Assembly: GCF_963662255.1 (NCBI RefSeq)
Contig: NC_085071.1
Span: 4,800,701 to 4,864,700, forward strand
Origin: Cinclus cinclus
Taxonomy: Eukaryota; Chordata; Aves; Passeriformes; Cinclidae
Length of the DNA: 64,000 bases
Direction: 5' to 3'
In this document: positions 33,474 through 45,455 of the stretch, piece by piece
Layout: each line of letters opens with the position of its first letter
Position numbering within the stretch: position 1 is the stretch's first letter
Translations under genes and position numbers: made by a program
Notes under the pieces: model-generated
Told to the model about the DNA's origin: nothing
Database searches by the model: none
The model's input: the letters and a program-made list of their open reading frames with translations, nothing else

Positions 33474-34954
33474 TGGCAGCACCTGGCCCAGCCCACTCAG
33501 CAGATATTCAGGGATTTTATGGATGTGGCATTTTCCCTCAGGTCACAGTTAGGTCACCCCAAAGCTGTGGGATCAGCCCAGGACAGGGGATTTTTGGGCA
33601 TGTCCAGCCCCTCATGCCACAACATCCCCAAACCCTCCTCCCCAGGGTCCCCTTTCTCCCAAATCCTTCTCCCCAGGGCTGTTCCCAACGTGTCCATCTG
33701 ACACAATCTCTGTATTTCCAATAATGTCAATCATTAATTCTGAACCCTCCCTAACAGCCTTGAAAAGTGCTTTGGGACAAGAGAACTTCAAAACATCAGC
33801 AAGTCACCTCACACTGCTCACTCACAATTTTCTATTATTCACAACAATCACTGGCTTTTTAGTGGAAAGTGTTTTAAAGCAAGTAAACCCTTCCCTTTGT
33901 AATTTTTCAAACACTACATAAATATATCATAATGCATCAAGTCTGCACAACTGTTCTATGGACTATTATGCACTTTAAACTACCCCTGAGATGAGGCATA
34001 TTTAAACAAAAAGAGCTTTTAAGAATAAAATAATTTTGCATCGAGATAGCATCTCCTTGCTCTCCTGGTGCTTCATGAACTCAAATGCCTCCTCATAATC
34101 ATCCATTTGATTGCCATGTAAATGAAGAACAGTGGCTAATGACCACCAGACACTGGAGCACTGGGACTGGATGGTTAAGTGCAGCTCAGTCAGGCAGGAA
34201 AAAAAAAAAAATGCTTTGAAGTTCTTCATTCCCAGGTAGTGATATCCACCTGTCCCAGGCACCTGAGAACCTGGACAAGGCTCTCTCAAACAGAGCTGCT
34301 CCCAACGTGGACAGAATTCCACATGCACAGTGTTCTAACTGGAAATTCAGGATGCTGCAGGAAGAAGGAACAGCAGAAATGCTGCTCAGCACCATTCTCT
34401 GTCACTAATGATCCTGCCAGGTTTCTCAGACAGGTCCTACAGGACATTTGTGACTGCTGCTGGTGGCTTCTGTCTGCCCTGGCCCCAGAGCTCAGGGCAT
34501 TACACAGAGCAGTCATTAAGCAGTTTGCTGTTACAATTCAGCTTGCAACGCTAAATGAACATTCCAGTGATCCAGCCCAGCTCAGGGAGTCACAGTTATT
34601 TACCCCAGCCACAGATCTCAGCCCTGGGAGTTGATTTGCAATGTCAACCGTGTCCTGGAATGAAGGAAAGCCACTCATTTCTGTAGGCACCTTCCCTGCC
34701 CTGAATCCATCGGAGTCAAAAATCATCACATTTCCTGGCAACTGAAAAGTTACGTAAGGAATTTGTTTACCCCCAATTCCTGCGTTTGGCAAACAAGGCT
34801 GGCTGTGCAGAGGCCAGGCAGGAAGGGGACAGCAGAGAGTGACAGGCAGGGCCAGCACAATCCCAAAAACACCTGGCAGAGCCCTGGGGAGGAAACCTCC
34901 CTGAGCTGGGACTTGGCACTGCACACACTGGGTTCTGCACCTCTGCAATTGTGG
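33474..34954. other. Unannotated; AT-rich island 33720-34130
   Basis: The island contains 'atatcataatgcatcaag' and 'ctattatgcactttaaac' and has no repeat hits by eye. A 13-base A run lies at 34199-34211. No gene is recognised. Confidence 0.4.
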
Positions 34955-35348
34955 AAGACTGGGAGGATTGGGATTGTCCAGCCTGCGAAAGGGAAAGCTC
35001 TTGGAGGGACCTAATTGCCCCTTCCAGTGCTTAAAGGAACCCACAAAAGAGATGGAGAGAGACTTTGGACAAGGGATGGAGTGACAGGACACAGGGAATT
35101 GCTTCGAAGTGGAAAAGAGGAGATTTTGGGTGGGATATTGGGGAGGAATTGTTCCCTGGGAGAGTGGGGAGGGGCTGGGAATTCCCAGAGAAGCTGTGAC
35201 TGCCCCAGGATCCTTGGAAGTGTCCAAGGCCAGGCTGGACAAGGCTCGGAGCACCTGGGGATAGGGACTGGTGTCCCTGCCCATGGCTGGGGTGGCACTG
35301 AATGGGCTTTAAGGTCCCTTCCAATCCATTCTGGGATTCCCTTGGCAA
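34955..35348 (+). mobile_element. CR1 LINE 3' portion
   Basis: Sense CR1 with 'gattgtccagcctgcgaaag', 'gagagactttggacaaggg', 'gggatattggggagg', 'agaagctgtgactgcccc', 'gtgtccctgcccatggct' and tail 'ggctttaaggtcccttcc'. One of the longer copies in the window. Confidence 0.94.
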
Positions 35349-35616
35349 GGTGCTGAGAAGGACACATTGAACACCACAACCCCAGACCCACAAATCAGCT
35401 TTTTCTGGTTCATTTTCAGCACTGGAGGGTTTCCAGCTGGCTGGACACAGTTTCCTGGTTTCCCTTCACCTCATTACTCTTCTCTCCAGTTTGATGGTGG
35501 TGAGGAAATCGATCCATGGGGCTCTGGTTTTTCAGCAGCCTCCTCCCAGCTGTGACATCAGAACTGGCACTTCCAGCTGGGTTTATAAAACAGAAGGACC
35601 TTCCCTTTTCCTGCAG
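35349..35616. other. Unannotated spacer
   Basis: A TATA-like 'gtttataaaacag' lies at about 35581-35593, close to the candidate exon that follows. Confidence 0.4.
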
Positions 35617-35719
35617 AGATCTCCATCGCTATTGTGACTCCCTGCAACATTTGAAGAGCCCTTTCCAGCACAAGTCAGAGCTCCCACAGCAGCAAGAAGC
35701 TCAGATGTGGCTGGAGAAG
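35617..35719 (+). other. Candidate 103-nt exon (unproven)
   Basis: Acceptor 'cccttttcctgcag' and donor 'ggagaag|gtgagacaa' bound an open frame. The peptide reads SLQHLKSPFQHKSELPQQQE in its middle. The product is not recognised and the match of signals could be chance. Confidence 0.15.
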
Positions 35720-37111
35720 GTGAGACAAAGGCCAATAAACACAGGGGAAGATCCTCCTGCTCCTCAGGCACAGCCTGAGACAGGCACATGCGGGGTCACT
35801 GCTGGTCAGCAAAGGCCTTCGTGACACAGAAATCAGAGGGAAAACGGGAGGGATCTCAACAACATTTCACCTGGAGATGCCAAATGCTCCCAGCAGTCCT
35901 TCCCCCATCCCACAGCCGGAGAAATAAAGCAGGATGCAGCTCCATGCACCCAGGGAAGGCACAGTGCAAAGAGAGGCTTTCCAAGTGATCCGTGCTGCTT
36001 GGAGAGCAGCCTCAGGGAGATTTTTCCTGACCCAGGGATAGCAACAAACCTGCATTTGCACGGAGCAGAGCCAAAGAGCCAAGGCCAGGCTCCAAACGCC
36101 ACTCCAAGCCCAGCAGTTCTCAGCCAGCACAGGCAACCTGAGCCCCCCAGGTCTGGCTTCAAGAACGCTCTCCGTGCACAGGAGCATGAGAAGGAAAAGG
36201 AGAAAGTGCCCCTCAGACTGGCCTGAAGCAGCAGGGGATCTCCAGGCTCATTAGGCAAAGCACAAGCAGAGAAAAATTAAGTCAAGACAGGAAGGAAATT
36301 GGGTTTTTTTTGTGCCAGTATCATTTAATAAAAGCAGATTTCCCCTTCCTTGCAGAAGTCATTTGGTTGCTGAGCTGTGTTTTGTCTCTTCCCCTGACCC
36401 CTCTGTGTTTTGCTTTGGACAAACACTTTGAAAATAATTCAGCCAGCAACTTGCAGCCATTATTATGAAGCCAAATTTTTGTATGTCCTTAATATATCAG
36501 ATTGGTGTTAAGATTTATTTAACCACTCAACTCGTGTCTTTCCAAAGCTGGCTCTGTTCTACTCAAAATATTCTTTGAGGGGCTTAGAAAGAAGCAAGAA
36601 CCCCCTCATTTTTCTCTAATTACTTCAACACTCACCCCAAAAACCACTCTTCTTTTGCCTCTCCAAACCAAGCACACAAAGTGGGTGCTTAGCAGGAGCT
36701 TTTATCAGCACCAAACACATCCCAGCTACCTGAACAGAACCTCGGGCTGCAGGGAAATCCTTCCCAGGATTTTTAGGTTAGTTGAGACCAGGACTCACTG
36801 AACTGTCAAGATCCAGGTTGAGATTGGATCTCTGCAGACAAAATCCACACCCAGCACAGCTCCAGTGAACATTTCCAACCTGTGAAATTGGATTTGTGCT
36901 CCCAGGGGGGATGTTTGAAACCCTAGGCTGCATTTTGGCCAATGTTTTCCTGCTTAGTTTTTCCCTGTCTGCCAAGGAAAGCTGGACAGCCTGGGCACTA
37001 AAGGGCTCTCAAAAGGACTGTCCTTGCTATTAAACACGTGGGAATTGAAGGTTTTTCTCCCCTCTATGATAGATTTGGTTGATTTTTTTTTTTTCCTTGC
37101 AAGAATATTTT
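35720..37111. other. Unannotated; AT-rich island 36300-36620
   Basis: The island has 'ccattattatgaagcc' and 'ccttaatatatcagattgg'. The rest shows no recognised feature. Confidence 0.4.
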
Positions 37112-37262
37112 CATAGAATTACAGAACGGTTTGGGTTTGGAGGGACCTTGAATCCAATTCCACCCCCTGCCATGAGAAGGAACACATTCCACTGTCCCAG
37201 GTTGCTCCAAGCCCTGTCCAGCCTGGCCTTGAACACTGCCAGGGATGGGGCAGCTGCAGATT
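37112..37262 (-). mobile_element. CR1 LINE 3' end (antisense)
   Basis: 'catagaattacagaacggtt', 'gagggaccttgaatcc', 'cccaggttgctccaagccc' and 'agcctggccttgaacact' occur in antisense order. Confidence 0.92.
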
Positions 37263-38984
37263 TTTTTTGGGCAACAGAGCTATTTTTAGAGGATGTTCCA
37301 GGAATTACTGGGTTTTGCAGCATTCCTGCAAAAGCCTCGTTTGCTGTTTCACCAATTATCATCAGGTCCCTGCCCAGTCTCTGCAGTGTCCATCCTTTGG
37401 TCCAGCTCTGGCAATTCCTGCAGCTTCAGGATCTGAGCAGAGATTCAGTTCCTGTCCTCAATTCAGTGTCAATCCAATCCCAAGGTTGGATTTTTTTGCT
37501 CTCTCTTCTTCATGGCCGCTTTCAGCCCATTTCTGATAAAATCCTGGAGGATGAACCTGCTGTCCCCAGCCCTGAAATTCCCCTCCACACTCTCTGGACA
37601 CTGAACACCACCCACAGAAGCTTTTCCTCCATCCTCCAGACTTTCACATCCTGCTTGGAGCTGTGACTCCAATCCCTTTTGCTGCAGGTGATTTTAATGA
37701 AGATTTTGTGATTTCTTTCCAGCCCCAAGACTCAGACCACTCTTAAATACAAATCCCTTCCTGGGATTTTCCACATCCACCCAGATGATCCCCAAGTGCC
37801 ACAGGCAAGGATGGGAGGTTTGAGAAAAGACATCCCTGGCACATTTGAATGGATGCACCTAAAATCTTCCCCACAGCTTTGGTCAGTCTGTGATTACCTA
37901 AAAATGGTGGTTGGAGCATCAAGAAAAGGGGACACAGGAATGAAATGTTCTCCTAAAAATGGCTGTAGGTCAAAGCACAAGGAATAAAATGTAAGGAAAG
38001 AGAAACACATGGAAAAAGAGAGTTGGGGAAAAAATCAAATCAAATCAACAACTGCCATGTCGGTGTGTCCTGTTCTCTGAGGATGTTCAGTGACCTTAAT
38101 GTCCCTAAAAAGCACTTGTGTACTGTCTCTGCCACTGATTGAACACTCAAAAAACTTCAAACCTTGTTTCCTTTTTGTGTTCAAGTCCTAAGAGAGGAAG
38201 GACAGACTGAGCTACTCCTTACCCTTCCCTTCGTACATAATTTATCAAAAATAACAACTCCCTTTTCTCTACAGCTTCTTTGAAGGTTCTCTGTGTTGTG
38301 TCACAATGAACACAAAAAAAAGACCATTTTTATAAACATTGACGAGATTCACACCAAGATGCAAAAATCAAAGCCTAAATCCAACTGAAATTACCTCATT
38401 ATGTAACTTTTTGTTGGCAGCAATAGTGTGGGTGAAGTTTGGTTGGTTTTATTTGGGTTTTTTGGGGGGGGGGTTTGAGGTCTTGAGGTTATTTTTTATG
38501 TGATTTGTATTAATGCTGTGGTCAGGTTTGTTTATTTTCTTGGTTTTTGTTGCATGTCAGCCTCTAAGAGCCACTGGGATGGTTGTTTGTTTTGGGGGGG
38601 AAGCTGCATTTGCATTTCTTGCACAAGGAATCTCTCACTGCACAGACACAAACCTCAATCTCCACCTCCTGGACTCTCCAGCACAACAAATCCCCCATTC
38701 CACACGGATTTTTCAAAGGTAAAACACCTGCCACACACATCCTGAGATCAGCTCCTTCTCCTCCCTGCAACACCCACAACTAAAAATACTCCAGAAACAA
38801 AATTCTAATTTTAATCTAACCGTGGATGAAAAAATAAAAAAAATAGTTCAGTCTCCTCTTGTGCTTCTGCAAAAATACAAACTTCTAAGGAGAGAACTCC
38901 CAGCTTGGAGTTTGGTCTGTTTGAAGATTTGACAGAAAACTTCCCAGGTCCCCTGTGAGGAGCTGGTGCAGGATGGAGGCACCT
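37263..38984. other. Unannotated; T/G tract at 38440-38478
   Basis: The tract reads 'tttggttggttttatttgg' then a G-run. Otherwise AT-balanced single-copy text (38030-38420) with no recognised gene. Confidence 0.45.
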
Positions 38985-39186
38985 CCAGGGACGGAGAGGT
39001 GGCACAGGATCAGTGAGGCTGCAAAAATCCCAGAGGATCACTGAGACCAAGCTGTGCCCCATCCTCACCTTGTCCCCAGCCCAGGGCACTCAGTGCCACC
39101 TCCAGCCCTTCCCTGGGCACTCCAAACCTCCCTGGGCAGTTCCAAGGCCTCACCACCCTTTCCATGCAGAAATTTCCCCTAAAATC
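38985..39186 (-). mobile_element. CR1-like LINE 3' portion (antisense)
   Basis: 'cccagaggatcactgagacc' leads into 'aagctgtgccccatcc', 'ccccagcccagggcactcag' and 'ccacctccagcccttccc'. This matches the tail family at 30305 and 54766. It abuts an LTR fragment at 39190. Confidence 0.78.
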
Positions 39187-39189
39187 CAG

Positions 39190-39427
39190 CCCCAAACTGA
39201 CAGGGTGTCAGGTTGTGTTCTGGCTCTGTCGGTGTTCTGGGTTTAATTATGCTGTGCTTCTATTTTAATTTTCCTGCTAAATAACTGTTATTCCTATTCC
39301 TGTATCTTTGCCAGAGAGCCCCTTAATTTCAAAATTATAATAATTTCGAGGGAGGGGGTTCGCATTCTCCATTTCAAAGAGAGGCTCCTGCCTTTCTCAG
39401 CAGACATCTCTCTTTCCAACCAGGACA
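39190..39427 (+). mobile_element. ERVL-type LTR, 3' (R-U5) fragment
   Basis: Starts at 'ctgacagggtgtcaggttgt', nearly the same words as inside the intact LTR at 56256-56886. It runs through 'ttctccatttcaaagagag' and 'ctcctgcctttctcagcag' to the terminus 'ccaaccaggaca'. The U3 half is missing, so this is a truncated LTR of a related family. Confidence 0.75.
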
Positions 39428-39659
39428 CGCCACACTCAGTGCAGAGCATCCCTGACACTGCCCTGGATTTGTTTTCCCTTCAGCGCCCTTCCCATCACCC
39501 AGAGACTCAAAAATCACCGACTGCACCACCCGACCTGCGAGCCCTGACAGGAGAATTGAACCCTTCCCTTTGAGGAGACACCTCCCCAGCTCTGTGCAAA
39601 TGTTACTCTCCACTCCTACAGCACTGACACAAAACATCCTATTTTTGCACCATTTCAAA
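39428..39659. other. Unannotated spacer
   Basis: No recognised feature. Confidence 0.4.
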
Positions 39660-40060
39660 CTGCTCTGAATTGTAGAGGCAACTCTTTATCAAAGCCATCT
39701 GAGGAGATGAAATAATTTTATCATCTGTCCTTTGAAGAGCTGATATGTTTTTTTATTTTTTTTCCCTCCCTCAAATAATCCAGGCAGTTCCTGCAGACTG
39801 CAAAATATTCTGTTGTTTCTGTCAAGTTCTGGACAAACCTCTTGATTAACGCCCCCCTTGAGCAATTGTCTCTCCTTTCTGGTATTTTCCCCCTCTTTTA
39901 CAGCATTTGCTAAGGGAAAGGCACGTTATCAACAACAGGGATTGCACATGATGGAATCTGATTGATAGGCTGTAATAAACGATATTATAATTCAAGCAGT
40001 AGCCCTGATAAAGTAATCTGATATACCAGAAGTGCAAGAAAGAGGAAATATCTGCAGAAA
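39660..40060. promoter_or_regulatory. Possible conserved non-coding block
   Basis: A repeat-free, AT-balanced block with clustered GATA/TTATC words and homeodomain-like words ('aataattttatcatctg', 'tctgattgataggctg', 'ccctgataaagtaatctg'). Of the unassigned islands it looks the most like a conserved enhancer. Conservation was not tested. Confidence 0.32.
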
Positions 40061-40399
40061 AATGATTGTGGCTTTTGGCTATATTGCTGTTTTCCTCCAC
40101 CCATCCAAACTGTGGCAGGGAACTGAGGGGCAAAGCTCTCACATGGAGAGGGGACACACATCAATCAGATGTTTGCAGGGAGCTGAAGTGATTATTTCTA
40201 ATAGATCCATCACCAAAAGTGGTATTTGTAACAGGGAGAAGGGAGGCTGGAGGGCTCCTAAAGCTGGGGAAGGGGAGGTGATGCTCTGGGAGGGTGGCTC
40301 TGGGGATGGGGCTGTGCCGGGGTCACCCCGTGGGGAGCAGCCCCCAGAGGGGAGATCCCACCCAGCAGGACACTGGGAATCCTGAGCTGCTTTTGTTAG
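40061..40399. other. Unannotated spacer
   Basis: No recognised feature. Confidence 0.4.
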
Positions 40400-40917
40400 C
40401 CTGGAAACGCACAATCACAGGATGATTTATGCAGGTGCTCTTACTGAGGAGCTCTGGGAGTCGGGGTACAACCCCAAATCTGACTCTGACAAGGATATGA
40501 GATGGACATGCTTTTATACCCTTTTTGTTATATAACTGTATATTAATTATTAAACCCGTATTGTTCTATTGTACACATTGATCTTATCCAAGCATGAATT
40601 CTTGTCGTTTTCATCAGGTCCCCCAAACATCTTTTCTCACGATTCTTGTTACAATAACATCCTCTCTCATGATTCTTATTACAATTAAACAATAATTATA
40701 TTCAACTACCAAACAATCATTACATTTAACAATTATTTGTCATATGATGATTATGCAGGTGCAGTTTCACCTGATCTAATTCATTCCCAGGGCCCAGTTC
40801 CCTCTCCCAGCCCTACCAGACCCAACCTTTCTTACCACTCCCTGAATCTATACAATTCCCATGATTTTGCAAACATTTTAACCCTACGCTATCGCTTTCA
40901 CCACTTCGTGTCTCTCA
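40400..40917 (-). mobile_element. Probable endogenous retrovirus LTR
   Basis: On the minus strand there is an AT-rich U3 with short repeated 'tcatgattct/tcacgattct' complements, a good TATA box ('gggtataaaagcatg'), then about 100 bases of R-U5-like text containing 'gagcacctgcataaatc'. It may start TGAGAGACACG and end near 40400. Family and exact edges are uncertain, and no internal retroviral region adjoins. Confidence 0.5.
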
Positions 40918-41735
40918 GAAATATTCCAGCCAGCCAGGATTTTTCAGCAGTGAAGGGATTTCTTAATGGAGATTGCTGGTAATTAGCACAGCCTGTCCTG
41001 CAGCCAGGGCACAGAGAACAGCAGCTCTTCACCAGGCTGTGCCTTATCACTCTGCAATTCCTCTTCAGGTGAAGTAATTCCCAGGTTCTCTCACTATCCT
41101 AAGCTCCCTGACTGTCAGACCCTGAGGGAAGGCATGGAAATGAACTTTCTCCCCTCGCAGTGGCTGAAAGCAGCAGTGGCACACACCACTCACCGTGGGC
41201 TGGGAATAGATTAGCAAATGTTAAACCAAAAACTAAGTGTCATTTGAGGGAAGACAGAACAAATACCCAGCAGAAGATCTGTTCTTGCACCTCTGCAGGT
41301 GGCACCGGTTTTACAAAACCTCCAAGTCTTGCTCAAGTCCAGGAATTTCATGAACCATCAGAATTTCATCTGTCTCTCTCCTCTCTTTGCCCAAGGGATT
41401 CCCAGCTGAGCTTTTCTGGAGGCTCAGGACCCAGCTGGGAGCAGGGGAGAAGCTGCAGCTCCTGGCCAGCAGCTGGAGCCCAGATCTTGTGGCTTTTTTT
41501 ATTTTCTGAGAATATTTTGCCAAACTGCACCACCTACCACTGCCTCAGCAAACATCCCTCACCACCCAAAGCTTCCAGAGAAGCCCATATCCATCATTCT
41601 GCTCCAGTGACTCTGCTGAACAGAACTCCCCTTCTAACTCCTTGGATCTTCTCATCCTTTGATATCCTGCAGGCAAAGACAAAGCTGGAGCCTGTCTGAT
41701 GCTTCAGTGCTCGGAGTTCCCTCCTCCCCCTGCAG
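40918..41735. other. Unannotated spacer
   Basis: The 179-residue plus frame 41160-41699 has no motif I recognise. Confidence 0.4.
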
Positions 41736-41860
41736 TGCCAGGATCATTCCAGACACAAATCCACGCTGATCTGGATCCTTTGCAGGACCTGGGAGCTTCA
41801 TTAGGAGCTGCCCTTTGGGAGCAGCTCAGGCTTCTCCTCCTTTTAGAGATGGAAAATGGG
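41736..41860 (+). other. Candidate 125-nt exon (unproven)
   Basis: A strong acceptor ('ctcctccccctgcag') and a consensus donor ('aaatggg|gtgagtac') bound an open frame. The peptide contains DLGASLGAALWEQLRLLLLL. Not recognised. Could be chance. Confidence 0.15.
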
Positions 41861-43204
41861 GTGAGTACAAAGGGAACCTTGCCACATCCTCATAACTACA
41901 TTAGGATTTAATCTGCTGCTGAGCTGGGCCTCAAAGACACCTCAGCAAAATCCATTTCATGCTGGGTGCGAGGAGGAAGATGAGGGTGGACATTCCTGAA
42001 GGATTCAGCTTGAGGCTTTCAGTCCATCTCCACATGAAAGATGCTTTTACGTACCTCAAGTTTGGAAAGGCAATAAATAAATAAATAAATAAATAAATAA
42101 ATGAGAATTTTCAGGTCTGAACTTCTGAGGCAGAACCACGCTTGTCCCACTCAGGTTGTGCAGGGCAGGATCCCCCAGCACGTGACAGTGACAGCAGGAC
42201 ACGGGGCCAGCTGAATGAGATTCCCCCTGCCCTAAACTGGCTCATCTCTGGAAAAAGGAAAGGTAAAAACTTGGGTCCAGATGCAACATCTTAAAGAGGA
42301 AAACGCTGGGGCTGTGCAGAACAGGATGGCAGTTCCAAAGACATCTGCTTTTGGAATATAAAAAAGATCTTTATTTCTGCATTAAAGTGCCCATAAAATG
42401 ATAAGGATCCATGAGAGGCTACAATAAATGCACCAGACCTTTCCTATAGAGAGTGCAGAAGGATTTTTTTAAAGTGCATTTTTAATTATTAAAGTCATGA
42501 AAGCAGCACATTTCTCTGTGCAACAGCAGCCTCTCACCACAAGGATGTTTTGGGGAGGAAAAGGGACGTTTTAGGTGCAAACCAATTTGATGAAGGTAAA
42601 TTCTTTCAGGGAAAGGAGAGAAATTGCACTAGTGAATCAGCTCTCTGTGCTGCTCCATTTAAAAAGGGCTCCTCAGAACCCAGTCATTCAAAGAAGAATG
42701 GCTCAGGGCAGGTGATGCCCTATCCTAAAATTTAGAGCCAGACACTGTTAAGGGATATATAAAAAAGGCAAAAAATCATCATGGCATCACAGGAATGGAT
42801 CCACACCGGCAACAATGACAAAAAAAAAACCTGCAAGACTTTTCCTGGAACAAGAGCAACCTTAAAGAACAGAGATGGAGATTACTGTCACACTCTGTCC
42901 CTGAAAATGTCCTGTACAGGGAGAAACACCAGAGAGGATGGGCAGTGCTGATGGAATTACCCAGTTGGGGCTGGCAGGAGAATCCCTCAAAGCAAAGCTG
43001 CTCCCACAGTTTCCTGGAAAACCACAAGCTGGTTTGTGTCTCATTTCCCCCGATCCTCCCAAAAATCACAGCTTGCTCCACTCCTGACCAAGCCAAAGCC
43101 TGGCCCCGGTGAGGCTGCAGCAGAGCTGGACACGACTCCTGATCACTGCACAGCTCCTCTGGCTCACACAGAACAGAAAAACCTCAACTCGGAGTAATTC
43201 AAGA
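41861..43204. other. Unannotated; (AAAT)n microsatellite
   Basis: A perfect AAAT microsatellite (about 7-8 units) lies at 42072-42102. A TATA-like 'gatatataaaaaagg' is at about 42754. No gene is recognised. Confidence 0.5.
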
Positions 43205-43317
43205 ATCAGTAGAAGTGTCCAAAGGAGGCTGCAAGGATGGTGAAGGGTCTGGAGGGGCCACACGAGGGGTGGGTGAAGGCACTTGGTGTGTTCAGCTGGA
43301 GAGGAGGAGACTGAGAG
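43205..43317 (+). mobile_element. CR1 LINE, left half, interrupted by LTR
   Basis: 'gtccaaaggaggctgc', 'ggatggtgaagggtctgg' and 'ttcagctggagaggaggag' are CR1 body words. The element resumes at 43746 on the other side of the LTR. Confidence 0.8.
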
Positions 43318-43745
43318 TGACGCCTTAAGTTTTAAGTTTTTCTGTTCTGCTTTGGTGTGCAGCTTTTAGTTTTATATTAAGGGTTCCTTGGATTTTTTTC
43401 ACAGGGTGGTGAAGACAGAACAGTCCTATTCCAGCTGGGGGCTCAGGGACAATCTCTTCAAACTTCAGGCCCTGAGCATAAAGAACGTGAAAAGAGGAGG
43501 GTGGGCAAGCAAGGAGGATGAAACTTCATTATTTGAGGATGTTAATTAAACAGTTGATTTCTGTATGCAAATGGACCAAAACCTTTAAAAATGTGAGATC
43601 TCGTGACCAAGCTCTCTTTTGATTCCATCTTGGAGCCATCCAGGCAGTGGCACTACCAGGGTGTGGCTTTGAAGGCCCCTCAATAAATATCCATTTTGTT
43701 CCTCTTAACTCTGCCTAGCCTCTGTTCCAGCTCCTCTAGGCATCA
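43318..43745 (+). mobile_element. Solo LTR, family A-related, nested in CR1
   Basis: TG start at 43318 (TGACGCCTTAAG) and CA end at 43745 (CTCTAGGCATCA). Inside are 'gtatgcaaatggaccaaa', a TATA-like 'cctttaaaaatgtg' and the polyadenylation signal 'cctcaataaatatcc', in the same order as in the minus-strand family A copies. It splits a CR1, so it is younger than that CR1. A target duplication is not clear. Confidence 0.82.
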
Positions 43746-44045
43746 AGGGGAGATTCAGCAGAGGCTGCAGCTCTGAGCTCTGCTCCCCATGATGGGGACA
43801 GGACCCAGGGAAGGGTTGGAGCTGGTCCAGGGAAGGGTTTAGGTTGGATTTAGGGCAAGGTTCTTCCCCCAGAGGGTGCTGGGGCAGTGCCCAGGCTCCC
43901 CAGGGAATGGGAACATTCCCAAGGCTGCCAGAGCTCCAGGAATGTTAACACCACTCTCAGGGTGGGATCTGGGGATGTCTGTGCAGGGCTGGGGTTGGAA
44001 TCAATGATCCTTCATCCCTTCCAGCTCAGGACATTCCATGGCTCA
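43746..44045 (+). mobile_element. CR1 LINE, right half
   Basis: 'ccctgggaagg'-type text, 'ggttcttcccccagaggg', 'gtgctggggcagtgccc' and 'aggctccccagggaatggg', ending with the tail 'cttccagctcaggacattcc'. It continues the CR1 broken at 43317. Confidence 0.85.
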
Positions 44046-44989
44046 ATAAATCCACCCCAAACAACCCAGCACAGGTAGCACAAGGCTGAAGCTCACACAG
44101 GAATCCCTCACAGGGATCCTTCCACATCCTCACACAGGTGTCCCTTCATCCTCCTGCTTCCTCCCACTGGAAAACAAAGTTAACACCGGTTTTCATCTGC
44201 AGGAGGCACAGTGAGTGTAATTTGACTGAGCTCTGCAAGGTGTTCACATCTGCTGATAATTAAGTTCAGCTGAGTTTCAATAAGCTGCTAAATCTGCACA
44301 AGGAAACCCAGGAGTCCAGGGCAGAGGAGCTGGAAATTCAAAGCTGATTCCCCAGTTCAAGAGCTCAAATGGAGTATTAACTTTTTCTCTTTTTTAAAAG
44401 AGAGAAAAAGATACATTTACCAGACTGAAGAAACATATAGAAAACAACAACAACAAAAAAACCCCCAACCTGACAAAATGACACAGCTTCCCAAACAGAC
44501 AAGAAATAAAAAATTTAAACACCATTCCCTGAAATGCAAGTTGTTCCTGAACAGATGAAATAAGGGAGGAGGTGTAGAATCAAAGCCCAGAACTCTGGAG
44601 AGCGCCAAGCACTTCCCTGCTCAAGAATAAAATGCTTTCTGAAAAGGTTTTGTTGAACTCATTTATGGATAATGTAAGTTACATCTTAGTAGTGGGGTAT
44701 AAATATTTTACATGCCACTACAACAGCTTTGTGCTGAGAGCCCAGGAAATGTGGGGGTTTATTTGCCACTGTTCTGCAGGAATCAATTCCAATTGATCCG
44801 TTTGGAAGTACCTGTGCTGCTCCCAAGGTTCTCACAGTCCCTGCTGTTGGTTTAGCTGGGTAAACTGTGGGAATGGAAATGGCTTTTTTGTGGTTGCACA
44901 AGCAGCAAACACGAGTCGCTTCCTTCACCTCCTCCAAGGGAAGGTGTGGGATTTGTAGGAAGGGCTGGAGGTGCTTTGGAGTGACTGGG
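44046..44989. other. Unannotated; small A/C tract at 44440-44470
   Basis: An inverted pair 'ctttttctcttttt' / 'aaaagagagaaaaag' at about 44381-44410 forms a short hairpin. Otherwise nothing recognised. Confidence 0.45.
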
Positions 44990-45455
44990 GGAGGACCTGG
45001 AGCTGATGGAGCAAGTCCAGAGGAGGCCCCAGGAGGAGCAGAGGGATGGAGCAGCTCTGCTGGGAGGAAAGGCTGGCAGAGCTGGGATGGTTCAGCCTGG
45101 AGAAGAGACCAGAGGCGACCTCACTGTGACCTTCCAGGACCCAAAGGGAGCTTACAGGGAAGATGGAGAGAGACTTTGGACAAGGGATGGAGGGACAGGA
45201 CAAGGGGAAAGGCTCCAGACTGGAAAAGGGGAGATTTGGGTGGGATATGGGTAAGGAATTGTTCTCTGGGAGGTGGGCAGGACCTGGCACAGGGTGCCCA
45301 GAGCAGCTGTGGCTGCCCCTGGATCCCTGGAAGTGCCCAGGGCCAGGCTGGACACTGGGGCTTGGAACAACCTGGGACAGTGGGAGGTGTCCCTGCCCAT
45401 GGCAGGGGTGGGACAAGATCTTTAATTTCCTTCCCAACCCAAACCATTCCATGAT
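44990..45455 (+). mobile_element. CR1 LINE 3' portion; partner of 14385-14858
   Basis: Bases 45017-45411 match 14409-14803 without a mismatch that I could find. Left of this the copy reads 'gatggagcaagt' where the partner has 'gctggagagagc'. Right of it this copy reads 'gacaagatctttaatttcc' where the partner reads 'cactggataatctttgagg'. Both flanks are still CR1. The element ends near 'ccaaaccattccatgatc'. Confidence 0.95.
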
